Source: Megalopta genalis
Taxonomy: Eukaryota > Arthropoda > Insecta > Hymenoptera > Halictidae
Assembly (NCBI RefSeq): GCF_051020955.1
Contig: NW_027476373.1
Coordinates: forward strand, 186,001 to 250,000
DNA length: 64,000 bases
Direction: 5' to 3'
Position numbers and translations under genes: made by a program. This document shows positions 37,301 to 50,515 of this stretch, piece after piece. Position 1 is the stretch's first letter; every line of letters starts with the position of its first letter. Below the pieces are notes generated by a model that was not told the origin of the DNA, did no database searches, and was given only the letters and a program-made list of their open reading frames with translations.

Positions 37301-39611
37301 TTTCGCATGGATTCGAAGATCAGCCTTCTACTTCGCATTGATTTGAAGCTAAATCATGAGTTTCGCATGTTTTTGAAGCTAAATCATGTGTTTAGAATGG
37401 ATTTGAAGTTAACTCGTTTCCTTCCCAAGCAGTTGAAGCTAAATCATGTAAATCATAAGTATTTGAAGCTGAAGAACTTGATACGCATGGATTTCAAACT
37501 AAGCCTTCTACTTCGCATTGATTTGAAGGTAAGTCGTGCCTTTTGCATGGATTTAAAGCTAACTCGTTTGTTTCGTCTGCATTTGAAGCTATATCAGTGA
37601 TATTCGCAAGTATTTGAAGCTAAATCGTTCGTTTCGCTGGATTTGAAGCTAAGCCTTCTACTTCGCATTGATTTGATTCTAAATAATGTGTTTCGCTTGG
37701 ATTTGAAGCTAACTCGTTGGTTTTGCATGAAGTTGAATCTAAATCATGTATATCACAAGTATTTGAAGCTGAACCATTTGTTTCACATAGATTTGAAGCT
37801 AAGCCTTCTACTTCATATTGATTGGAAGTTAATTCATGTGTTTCGCATGGATTTGAAGCTAACTCGTTTGTGTCGCCTGCATTTGAAGCTATATCACTTA
37901 TATTCGCAAGTATTTGAAGCTAAACCATTCGTTTCGCATGGATTTGAAGCTAAGCCTTCTACTTCTCATTGATTTGAAGCTAAATCATGTGTTTCGCATG
38001 GATTTGAAGCTAACTCGTTTGTTTCGCATGCAATTGAAGCAAAATCACGCATATCACAAGTATTTGAAGCTAAACCATTTGATTCGCATGGATTCGAAGA
38101 TCAGCCTTCTACATCGCATTGATTTGAAGCTAAATCATGAGTTTCGCATGGATTTGAAGCTAAATCATGTGTTTTGAATGGATTTGAAGTTAACTCGTTT
38201 GCTTCCCAAGCAGTTGAAGCTAAGTCATGTATATCATAAGTATTTGAAGCTAAAGAACTTGATTCGCATGGATTTGAAACTAAGCCTTCTACATCGCATT
38301 GATTTGATTCTAAATCATGTGTTTCGCTTGGATTTGAAGCTGACTCGTTTGTTTCGCATGCAGTTGAAGCTAAATCATGTATATCACAAGTAGTAGAAGC
38401 TAAACCATTTGTTTCGCATGGATTCGACGATCAGCCATCAGCTTCGCATTGATTTTAAGCTATATCATGTGTTTCGCATCGATTTGAAGCTAACTCGTTT
38501 GTTTCGCCTGCATTTGAAGCTAAATCATGTATATCACAAGTATTTAAAGCTAAACCATTTGTTCGCATGGATTCGAAGATAAGCCTTCTACTTCGCATTG
38601 AATTAAAGCTAAATCATGTGTTTCGCATGGATTTGAAGCTGACTCGTTTGTTTCGCCTGCATTTGAAGCTATATGATGTATATCACAAGTATTTGAATCT
38701 GAACCATTTGATTCCCATGAATAGTACGCTAAACCATGTCTTTCGAATGAATTTGAAGCTAAATCATGTGTTTTGAATGGATTTGAAGCTAACTCGTTTG
38801 TTTCACCTGCATTTGAAGCTAAATCATGTATATCACATATAATTGAAGCTAAACCATTTGTTTCGCATGGATTCGAAGATAAGCCTTCTACTTCGCATTG
38901 ATTTGAATCTGAATCATGTGTTTCGCTTAGATTTGAAGATAACTCGTTGGTTTTGCATGCAGTTGAAGCAAAATCACGCATATCACAAGTATTTGAAGCT
39001 AAACCATTTGATTCGCATGGATTCGAAGATCAGCCTTCTACATCGCATTGATTTGAAGCTAAATCATGAGTTTCGCATGGCTTTGAAGCTAAATCATGTG
39101 TTTTGAATGGATTTGAAGTTAACTCGTTTGCTTCCCAAGCAGTAGAAGCTAAATCATGTATATCATAAGTATTTGAAGCTAAAGAACTTGATTCGCATGG
39201 ATTTCAAACCAAGCCTTCTACTTCGCATTGATTTGAAGGTAAATCATGTCTTTTGCATGGATTTAAAGCTAACTCGTTTGTTTCGCCCGCATTTGAAGCT
39301 ATATCAGTGATATTCGCAAGTATTTGAAGGTAAATCATTCGTTTCGCTGTATTTGAAACTAAGCCTTCTACATCGCATTGATTTGATTCTAAATCATGTG
39401 TTTCGCTTGGATTTGAAGCTGACTCGTTTGTTTCGCATGCAGTTGAAGCTAAATCATGTGTATCAGAAGTGGTAGAAGCTAAACCATTTGTTTCGCATGG
39501 ATTCGAAGGTAAGCCTTCTACTTCGCATTGATTTGATGCTAAGTCATGTTTTTCGCATGGATTTGAAGCTAACTCGTTTGTTTCTCTTGCTGTTGAATGT
39601 AAATCATGTAT
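34390..39611. repeat. 5,222-bp tandem HOR, copy 1
   Basis: Landmarks recur at exactly 5,222 bp: 35068 and 40290, 35931 and 41153, 36424 and 41646, 37132 and 42354, 38550 and 43772. The unit holds the longest stretch without a 1-bp indel, so the frame from 34323 to 35906 stays open for 527 codons. It also contains an internal ~2.1-kb similarity (34323 against 36424, both reading TTTTCCGCATGGTTTTTGAAG). Confidence 0.9.
37591..37603. other. Inverted repeat ATATCAGTGATAT inside a 31-bp monomer
   Basis: Two 6-bp arms flank one central base. The same word recurs at 39301, 42813, 44523, 46085 and 46385, all within 37.6-46.4 kb. Monomers of this kind elsewhere carry ATATCACTTATAT instead, so the palindrome is a local variant spread by duplication. 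A binding function is speculation. Confidence 0.55.
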
Positions 39612-42600
39612 ATCACAAGTGTTTGTAGCTAAACCATTTGTTTCGCATGGATTCGAAGATAACCCTTCTACTTCGCATTGATTTGAAGCTAAATAATGTG
39701 TTTCGCACGTATTTGAAGCTAACTCGTTTGTTTCGCATGCTGTTGAAGCTAAATCATGTATATCACAAGTATTTGAGGCTAAATCATTTGTTTCGCATGG
39801 ATTCGAAGATAACCCTTCTACTTCGCATTGATTTGAAGCTAAATCATGTGTTTCGCATTGATTTGAAGCTAACTGGTTTGTTTCGCATGCTGTTGAAGCT
39901 AAATCATGTATATCACAAGTATTTGAAGCTAAACCGTTTGATTCGCATGGATTTGAAGATAAGCCTTCTACCTCGCATTGATTTGAAGATAAATCATGTG
40001 TTTCGCTTGGATTTGAAGCTAACTCGTTTGTTTCGCTCGCACTTGAATCTAAATCAAGTATATCACAAGTATTTGAAGCTAAACCGTTTGATTCGCATGG
40101 ATTTGAAGCTCAGCATTCTACTTCGCATTGATTTGAAGCTAAATCATGTGTTCCGCTTGGATTTTAAGCTAACTCGTTTGATTCGCACGCAGTTGAAGAT
40201 AAATCATGTATATCACAAATATTTGAAGCTAATCCATTTGATTCGCTTGGATTTGAAACTAAACCTTGTACTTCGCGTTGATTTGAATCTTAATCATGTG
40301 TTTCGCATGGATTTAAAGCTAACTCGTTTGTTTCGCATGCACTCGAAGCTAAATCATGCATATCACAAGTGTTTGAAGCTAAACCATTTGTTTCGCATGG
40401 ATTCGAAGATAACCCTTCTACTTCGCATTTATTTGAAGCTAAATAATGTGTTTCGCATGTATTTGAAGCTAACTCGTTTGTTTCGCATGCTGTTGAAGCT
40501 AAATCATGTATATCACAAGTATTTGTGGCTAAATCATTTGTTTCGCATGGATTCGAAGATAACCCTTCTACTTCGCATTGATTTGAAGCCAAATCAAGTG
40601 TTTCGCTTGGATTTGAAGCTAACTCGTTTGTTTCGCCTGCATTTGAAGCTAAATCTTGTATATCACAACTATTTGAAGCTAAACCATTTGAATCGCATGG
40701 TTTTGAAGCTAACCCGTTTGTTTCGCATGATGTTGAAGCTAAATCATGTATATCACAAGTATTTGAAGCTAAACCATTTTATTCCCATGGACTTGAAGCT
40801 ATGCCTTCTACTTCGCATTGATTTGAAGTTAAATCATGTGTTTCGTTTGGATTTGAAGCTAACTCGTTTGTTTCGCATGCAGTTGAAGCGAAATCGTGTA
40901 TATCACAAGTATTTGAATCTGAACCATTTGTTTCGCATGAATATAAAGCTAAACCATGTGCTTCGCATGAATTTGAAGCTAAATCAAGTGTTTCGCATGG
41001 ATTTGAAGCTAACGCTTGTGTTTCGCATGCAGTTGAAGCTAAATCATGTATATCACAAGTATTTGGAGCTAAAGTATTCGTTTCGCAAGTGTTTGAAACT
41101 AAGTCTTCTACTTCGCATTGATTTGTAGCTAAATCATCTGTTTCGGATAGATTTGAAGCTAAGTCTTCTACCTCGCATGGATTTGAAGATAAATCATATG
41201 TTTCGCATGGATTTGAAGCTATTTCGTTTGTTTCGCATGCACTGGAATATGAATCAAGTATATCACAAGTATTTGAAGCTAAACCGTTTGATTGGCATGG
41301 ATTTGAAACTAAGCTTTCTACCTCGCATTGATTTGAAGATAAATCATGTGTTTCGCTTGGATTTGAAGCTATTTCGTTTGTTTCGCATGCACTTGAATAT
41401 AAATCAAGTATATCACAAGTATTCGAAGCTAAACCATTTGTTTCGCATGGATTCGAAGATCAGCCTTCTGCTTCGCATAGATTTGCAGCTAAATCATGTG
41501 TTCCGTATGGATTTGAAGCTAACTCGTTTGTTTCGCATGCAGTTGAAGCTAAACCATGTATATCACAAGTATTTGAAGCTAAACCATTTGTTTCGCTTGG
41601 ATTCGTAGTTAAGCCTTCTACTTCGCATCGATTTGGAGCTAAATCATGTTTTCCGCATGGTTTTTGAAGCTAACTCGTTTGTTTCGCATGCTGTTGAAGC
41701 TAAATCAAGTATATCACAAGTATTTGAAGCTAAACCATTTGATTCCCATGGATTTGAAGCTATGCCTTCTACTTCGCATTGATTTGGAGTTAAATCCTGT
41801 GTTTCGCATGGATTTAAAGCTAACTCGTTTGTTTCGCATGCACTCGAAGCTAAATCATGTATATCACAAGTGTTTGAAGCTAAACCATTTGTTTCGCATG
41901 GATTCGAAGATAACCCTTCTACTTCGCATTTATTTGAAGCTAAATAATGTGTTTCGCATGTATTTGAAGCTAACTCGTTTGTTTCGCATGCTGTTGAAGC
42001 TAAATCATGTATATCACTAGTATTTGTGGCTAAATCATTTGTTTCGCATGGATTCGAAGATAACCCTTCTACTTCGCATTGATTTGAAGCTAAATCATGT
42101 GTTTCGCATTGATTTGAAGCTAACTGGTTTGTTTCGCATGCTGTTGAAGCTAAATCAGGTATATCACAAGTATTTGAAGCTAAAACGTTTGATTCGCATG
42201 GATTTGAAGATAAGCCTTCTACCTCGCATTGATTTGAAGATAAATCATGTGCTTCGCATGAATTTGAAGCTAAATCAAGTGTTTCGCATGGATTTGAAGC
42301 TAACGCTTGTGTTTCGCATGCATTTGAAGCTAAATCATGTATATCACATATAATTGAAGCTAAACCATTTGTTTCGCATGGATTCGAAGATAAGCCTTCT
42401 ACTTCGCATTGATTTGAATCTAAATCATGTGTTTCGCTTGGATTTGAAGCTAACGCGTTTGTGTCGCTTGCATTTGAATCTATATCACTTATATTCGCAA
42501 GTATTTGAAGCTAAACCATTCGTTTCGCATGGATTCGAAGATCAGCCTTCTACTTCGCATTGATTTGAAGCTAAATCATGAGTTTCGCATGTTTTTGAAG

Positions 42601-44833
42601 CTAAATCATGTGTTTAGAATGGATTTGAAGTTAACTCGTTTCCTTCCCAAGCAGTTGAAGCTAAATCATGTAAATCATAAGTATTTGAAGCTGAAGAACT
42701 TGATACGCATGGATTTCAAACTAAGCCTTCTACTTCGCATTGATTTGAAGGTAAGTCGTGCCTTTTGCATGGATTTAAAGCTAACTCGTTTGTTTCGTCT
42801 GCATTTGAAGCTATATCAGTGATATTCGCAAGTATTTGAAGCTAAATCGTTCGTTTCGCTGGATTTGAAGCTAAGCCTTCTACTTCGCATTGATTTGATT
42901 CTAAATAATGTGTTTCGCTTGGATTTGAAGCTAACTCGTTGGTTTTGCATGAAGTTGAATCTAAATCATGTATATCACAAGTATTTGAAGCTGAACCATT
43001 TGTTTCACATAGATTTGAAGCTAAGCCTTCTGCTTCATATTGATTGGAAGTTAAATCATGTGTTTCGCATGGATTTGAAGCTAACTCGTTTGTGTCGCCT
43101 GCATTTGAAGCTATATCACTTATATTCGCAAGTATTTGAAGCTAAACCATTCGTTTCGCATGGATTTGAAGCTAAGCCTTCTACTTCTCATTGATTTGAA
43201 GCTAAATCATGTGTTTCGCATGGATTTGAAGCTAACTCGTTTGTTTCGCATGCAATTGAAGCAAAATCACGCATATCACAAGTATTTGAAGCTAAACCAT
43301 TTGATTCGCATGGATTCGAAGATCAGCCTTCTACATCGCATTGATTTGAAGCTAAATCATGAGTTTCGCATGGATTTGAAGCTAAATCATGTGTTTTGAA
43401 TGGATTTGAAGTTAACTCGTTTGCTTCCCAAGCAGTTGAAGCTAAGTCATGTATATCATAAGTATTTGAAGCTAAAGAACTTGATTCGCATGGATTTGAA
43501 ACTAAGCCTTCTACATCGCATTGATTTGATTCTAAATCATGTGTTTCGCTTGGATTTGAAGCTGACTCGTTTGTTTCGCATGCAGTTGAAGCTAAATCAT
43601 GTATATCACAAGTAGTAGAAGCTAAACCATTTGTTTCGCATGGATTCGACGATCAGCCATCAGCTTCGCATTGATTTTAAGCTATATCATGTGTTTCGCA
43701 TCGATTTGAAGCTAACTCGTTTGTTTCGCCTGCATTTGAAGCTAAATCATGTATATCACAAGTATTTAAAGCTAAACCATTTGTTCGCATGGATTCGAAG
43801 ATAAGCCTTCTACTTCGCATTGAATTAAAGCTAAATCATGTGTTTCGCATGGATTTGAAGCTGACTCGTTTGTTTCGCCTGCATTTGAAGCTATATGATG
43901 TATATCACAAGTATTTGAATCTGAACCATTTGATTCCCATGAATAGTACGCTAAACCATGTCTTTCGAATGAATTTGAAGCTAAATCATGTGTTTTGAAT
44001 GGATTTGAAGCTAACTCGTTTGTTTCACCTGCATTTGAAGCTAAATCATGTATATCACATATAATTGAAGCTAAACCATTTGTTTCGCATGGATTCGAAG
44101 ATAAGCCTTCTACTTCGCATTGATTTGAATCTGAATCATGTGTTTCGCTTAGATTTGAAGATAACTCGTTGGTTTTGCATGCAGTTGAAGCAAAATCACG
44201 CATATCACAAGTATTTGAAGCTAAACCATTTGATTCGCATGGATTCGAAGATCAGCCTTCTACATCGCATTGATTTGAAGCTAAATCATGAGTTTCGCAT
44301 GGCTTTGAAGCTAAATCATGTGTTTTGAATGGATTTGAAGTTAACTCGTTTGCTTCCCAAGCAGTAGAAGCTAAATCATGTATATCATAAGTATTTGAAG
44401 CTAAAGAACTTGATTCGCATGGATTTCAAACCAAGCCTTCTACTTCGCATTGATTTGAAGGTAAATCATGTCTTTTGCATGGATTTAAAGCTAACTCGTT
44501 TGTTTCGCCCGCATTTGAAGCTATATCAGTGATATTCGCAAGTATTTGAAGGTAAATCATTCGTTTCGCTGTATTTGAAACTAAGCCTTCTACATCGCAT
44601 TGATTTGATTCTAAATCATGTGTTTCGCTTGGATTTGAAGCTGACTCGTTTGTTTCGCATGCAGTTGAAGCTAAATCATGTGTATCAGAAGTGGTAGAAG
44701 CTAAACCATTTGTTTCGCATGGATTCGAAGGTAAGCCTTCTACTTCGCATTGATTTGATGCTAAGTCATGTTTTTCGCATGGATTTGAAGCTAACTCGTT
44801 TGTTTCTCTTGCTGTTGAATGTAAATCATGTAT
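39612..44833. repeat. 5,222-bp tandem HOR, copy 2
   Basis: Nearly identical to copy 1. The few differences I noticed include GTATTCGAAGC at 41419-41429 (TTTGAAGC in copy 1), CTTCTGCTTCATATTG near 43028 (CTAC in copy 1) and AAATCATG near 43052 (AATTCATG in copy 1). Homology runs on to about 44877, the first ~44 bp of what would be a third copy, and then breaks at GAAGGTAAGCC. Confidence 0.9.
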
Positions 44834-44877
44834 ATCACAAGTGTTTGTAGCTAAACCATTTGTTTCGCATGGATTCG

Positions 44878-46489
44878 AAGGTAAGCCTTCTACTTCGCAT
44901 TGATTTGAAGCTAAATCATGTGTTACGCATGGATTTGAAGCTGACTCGTTTGTTTCGCCTGCACTTGAAGCTATATGGTGTATATCACAAGTATTTGAAT
45001 CTGAACCAATTGATTCCCATGAATAGTACGCTAAACCATGTCTTTCGAATGAATTTGAAGCTAAATCATGTGTTTTGAATGGAATTGAAGCTAACTCGTT
45101 TGTTTCGCATGCATTTGAAGCTAAATTATGTATATCACATATAACTGAAGCTAAACCATCTGTTTCGTGTGGATTCGAAGGTAAGCCTTCTACTTCGCAT
45201 TGAATTGATGCTGAATAATGTGTTTCGCATGGATTTGAAGCCGACTCGTTTGTGTCGCCTGCATTTGAAGCTATGTCACTTATATTCGGAAGTATTTGAA
45301 GCTAAACCATTCGTTTCGCATGGATTGGACGCTAAGCCTTTTGCTTCCCATTGATTTGATACTAAATCATGTGTTTCGCATGGATTTGAAGATAACTCGT
45401 TTGTGACGCCTGCATTTGAAGCTATATCACTTATATTCGCAAGTATTTGAAGCTAAACCATTCGTTTCGCATGGATTTGAAGCTAAGCCTTCTGCTTCGC
45501 ATTGATTTGATTCTAAATCATGTGTTTCGCTTGGATTTCAAGCAAACACGTTTGTTTCGCATGCAGTTGAAGCTAAATCATGTATAAAACAAGTGTTTGA
45601 AGCTAAACCATTTGTTTCGCATGGATTTGAAGCTAAGCCTTCTACTTCGCATTGATTTGATTCTAAATCATGTGTTTCGCTTGGATTTGAAACAAACACG
45701 TTTGTTTCGCATGCAGTTGAACCTAAATCATGTTCATCACATGTATTTGAAGCTGAACCATCTGTTTCGCATGCAGTTGTAGCTACATCATAAATATCAC
45801 AAGTATTTGAAGCTACAACTTTTGATTCGCACGGATTTGAAGCTAAGCCTTCTACTTCGCATTGATTTGAATCTAAATCATATGTTTCGCTTGGATTTGA
45901 AGCTAACACGTTGGTTTTGCATGAAGTTGAATCTAAATCATGTATATCACAAGTATTTGAAGCTGAACCATTTGTTTCACATAGATTTGAAGCTAAGCCT
46001 TCTACTTCACATTGATTGGAATTTGAATCATGTGTTTTGCATGTATTTGAAGCTAACTCGTTTGTTTCGCCTGCAGTTGAAGCTATATCAGTGATATTCG
46101 CAAATATTTGAAGCTAAATCATTCGTTTCGATGAATTTGAAGCTAAGCCTTCTACTTCGCATTGATTTGAAGCTAAATCATGTGTTTCGCATGGATTTGA
46201 AGCTAACTCGTTTGTTTCGCATGCAATTGAAGCTAAATCAAGTATGTCACAAGTATTTGAAGCTAAACCATTTGTTTCGCATGGATTCGAAAATCATCCT
46301 TCTACTTCGCATTCATTTGAAGCTAAATCATGTGTTTCGCATGGATTTAAAGCTAACTCGTTTGTTTCACATGCATCTGAAGCTATATCAGTGATATTCG
46401 CAAGTATTTGAAGCTAAATCATTCGTTTCGCTGGATTTGAAGCTAAGCCTTCTACTTCGCATTGATTTGAATCTAAATCATGTGTTTCG
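44878..46489. repeat. Satellite array between the two right-arm HOR families
   Basis: Mixed pentamer array. About 44880-45080 resembles 43800-44000 (GAATAGTACGC landmark), so it is a diverged piece of the 5.2-kb family. The segment 45538-45909 is less regular, with B-like monomers following one another (TCTGTTTCGCATGCAG near 45761). It contains the short minus-strand frame seen throughout the array, and I see no gene. Confidence 0.75.
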
Positions 46490-49400
46490 CTTGGATTTGA
46501 AGCTAACTCGTTAGTTTTGTACGCTGTTGAAGCTAAATCATGCACATCACATGTATCTGAAGCTAAACCATTTGCTTCGCATGGATTTTAAGCTAAGCCT
46601 TCTACTTCGCATTGATTTCAAGCTAAATCATGTGTTTCGCTTGGATTTCAAGCTAACTCGTTTGTTTCGCATATAATTGAAGCTAAATAATGTATCAAAA
46701 AAGTATTTGAAGCTAAACCATGTGTTTCGCAAGGATTCGAAGATCAGCCTACTACTTCGCATTGATTTGAAGCTAAATCATGTGTTTCGATTGGATTTGA
46801 AACTAAGTAGTTTGTTTCGCAAAGCAGTTGAAGCTAAATCATGTAAATCACAATTATTTTAAGCTGAACCATTTGATTCGCATGGATTTAAAAATACGCC
46901 TTCTACTTCGCATTGATTTGAAGCGAAATCATGTGTTTCGCTTGGATTTCAAGCTAACTCGTTTGTTTCGCATGCAATTGAAGCTAAATAATGTATCAAA
47001 CCAGTATTTGAAGCTAAACCATTTGTTTCGCATGGATTCGAAGATCAGCCATCTACCTCGTATTGATTTAAAGCTAAATCATGTGTTTCGCATCGATTTG
47101 AAGCTAACTCGTTTGTATCGCATGCAGTTCAAGCTAAATCATGTATATCACAATTATTTGAAGCTAAACCATTTGATTCGCATGGGTTTCAAAAGAAGCC
47201 TTCTACTTCGCATTGATTTTAATCTAAATCATCTGTTTCGCATGGATTTAAAGCTATCTCGTTTGTTTCGCATGCAGTTGAAGATAAATCATGTATATCA
47301 CAGGTATTTCAAGCTAAACCATTTGATTCGCATGGATTCGAAGATCAGCCTTCTACTTCGCATTGATTTGAAGCTAAATCATGTGTTTCGCATGGATTTG
47401 AAGCTAAATCATGCACATCACAAGTATTTGAAGCTGAACCACTTGTTTCGCATGGATTTGAAGATAAGCCTTCTACTTCGCATTGATTTGAAGCTAAATC
47501 ATGTGTTTCGCATGGATTTGAAGCTAACTCGTTCGTTTCGCTTGCATTTGAAGCTAAATCATGCACATCACAATTATTTGAAGCTAAACCATTTGATTCG
47601 CATGGATTTCAAAATAAGCCTTCTACTTCGCATTGATTTTAATCTAAATTATCTCTTTCGCATGGATTTAAAGCTATCTCGTTTGTTTCGCATGCAGTTG
47701 AAGATAAATCATGTATATCACAGTTATTTCAAGCTAAACCATTTGATTCGCACGGATTTCACTATAAGCCTTCTACTTCGCATTGATTTCAAGCTAAATC
47801 ATGTGTTTCGCTCGGATTTCAAGCTAACTCGTTTGTTTCGCATGTAATTGAAGCTAAATAATGTATCAAACAAGTATTTGAAGCTAAACCATTTGTTTCG
47901 CAAGGATTCGAAGATCAGCCTTCTACTTCGCATTGATAAGAATCTAAATCATGTGTTTTGCATGGATTTGAAGCTAACTCGTTCGTTTCGCTTGCATTTG
48001 AAGCTAAATCATGCATATCACAAGTATTTGAAGCTGAACCACTTGTTTCGCATGGATTTGAAGATCAGCCTACTACTTCGCATTGATTTGAAGCTAAATC
48101 ATGTGTTTCGATTGGATTTGAAACTAAGACGTTTGATTCGCACGGATTTGAAGCTAAGCCTTCTACTTCGCATTGATTTGATGCTAAGTCATGTGTTTCG
48201 CATGGATTTGAAGCTAACTCGTTTGTTCCGTTTGCTGTTGAAGCTGAATCAAGTATGTCACAAGTATTTGAAGCTAAACCATTTGTGTCGCATGGATTCG
48301 AAGATCAGCCTTCTACTTCGCATTCATTTGAAGCTAAATCATCTGTTTCGCATCGATTTGAAGCTGACTCGTTTGTTTCGCCTGCATTTCAAGCTATATC
48401 ATGTATATCACAAGTATTTGAATCTGAACCATTTGATTCCCATGAATAGTACGCTAAACCATGTCTATTGAATGAATTTGAAGCTAAATCATGTGTTTTG
48501 AATGGATTTGAAGCTAACTCGTTTGTTTCGCATGCATTTGAAGCTAAGTCGTGTATATCACATATAATTGAAGCTAAACCATTCGTTTCGCATGGATTTG
48601 ACGCTAAGCCTTCTGCTTCGCATTGATTTGATACTAAATCATGTGTTTCGCATGGATTTGAAGATAACTCGTTTGTTTCGCATGGATGTGAAGCGAAATC
48701 ATGTATATCACAATTATTTGAAGCAAAACCTTTTTATTCGCATGGATTTCAAAGTAAACCTTCTACTGCGCATTGATTTCAAGCTAAATCATGTGTTTCG
48801 CTTGGATTTCAAGCTAACTCGTTTGTATCGCATGCAGTTGAAGCTAAATCATGTATATCACAAGTATTTGAAGCTAAACGATTTGATACGCATGGATTTG
48901 ATGCTATGCCATCTACTTCGCTTTTATTTGAAACTGAATGATGTGTTTCTCTTGAATTTGAAGCTAACACGTTCGTTTCACATGCAGTTGAAGCTAAATC
49001 ATGTATATCACAAGTATTTGGAACTGAACCATTTGTTTCGCACGAATATCACGCTAAACCATGTGTTTGGAATGAATTTAAAGCTAAATCATGTGTTTCG
49101 CATAGATTTGAAGCCAACTCGTTTGTTACGCATGCAGTTGAATCTGAATCATGTATATCCCAAGTATTTGAAGCTCAACCATTTGAACCGCATGAATTTC
49201 AAAATAAGCCTTCTACTTCGCATTGATTTGAAGCTAAATCATGTGTTTCGCTTGGATTTGAAGCTAACTCGATTGTTTCGCATGCAGTTGAAGCTAAATC
49301 ATGTATAAAACCAGTATTTGAAGCTAAACCATTTGTTTCGCATGGATTTGAAGCTAAGCCTTCAAGTTCGTGTTGACTTGATGCTAACTCATGTTTTTCG

Positions 49401-50515
49401 CTTGGATTTGAAGCTAACTCGTTTGTTTCGCATGCAGTTGAAGCTAAATCATGTATATCACAAGTATTTGGAGCTGAACCATTTGTTTCGCACGAATATC
49501 ACGCTAAACCATGTGTTTGGAATGAATTTAAAGCTAAATCATGTGTTTCGCATAGATTTGAACCCAACTCGTTTGTTACGCATGCAGTTGAAGCTGAATC
49601 ATGTATATCCCAAGTATTTGAAGCTGAACCACTCGTTTCGCATGGATTTGAAGATAAGCCTTCTACTTCGCATTGATTTGAAGCTAAATCATGTGTTTCG
49701 CTTGGATTTGAAACTAACTAGTTTGTTTCGCAATGCAGTTGAAGCTAAATCATGTATATCACAAATTATTTGATGTTAAACCATTTGATTCGCATGGATT
49801 TCAAAATAAGCCTTCTACTTCGCATTAATTTGAAGCTAAATCATGTGTTTCGCATGGATTTGAAGCTAACTCGTTTGTTTCGCATGCATTTGAATGTAAA
49901 TTATGTACATCACAAGTATTTGAAGCTGAACCACTTGTTTCGCATGGATTTAAAGATAAGCCTTCTACTTCGCATTGATTTGAAGCTACATCATGTGTTT
50001 GGCTTGGATTTGAGACTAACTAGTTTGTTTCGCAATGCAGTTGAAGCTAAATCATGTATATCACAATTATTTGATGCTAAACCATTTGATTCGCACGGAT
50101 TTCAAAATAAGACTTCTACCTCGCATTGATTCGAAGATAAATCACGTGTTTCACACGGATTTGAAGCTAAGCCTTCTACTTCGCATTGATTTGGAGCTAA
50201 ATCATGTGTTTCGCTTGGATTTGAAACTAACTAGTTTGTTTCGCAATGCAGTTGAAGCTAAATCATGTATATCACAAATTATTTGATGCTAAACCACTTG
50301 ATTCGCATGGATTTCAAAATAAGCCTTCTACTTCGCATTGATTTGAAGCTAAATCATGTGTTTCACATGGAAATGAAGCTAACTCGTTTGTTTCGCATTC
50401 AATTGAAGCTAAATCATGTATCAAACAAGTATTTGAAGCTAAACCATTTGTTTCGCTTGGATTCGAAGATAAGCCTTTTACTCCGCATTGATTTGAACCT
50501 AAATCATGTGTTTCG
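46490..50515. repeat. 3.8-4.0-kb HOR, copy A (4,026 bp)
   Basis: Set by the landmark TTAGTTTTGTACGCTG, found at 46511, 50537, 54322 and 58229 (spacings 4,026, 3,785 and 3,907). The unit includes a run of 31-bp monomers (TTTCGCAATGCAG, CACAAATTATTTGATG) near 49730-50290. These change the reading frame in the same places in every copy. Confidence 0.88.
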
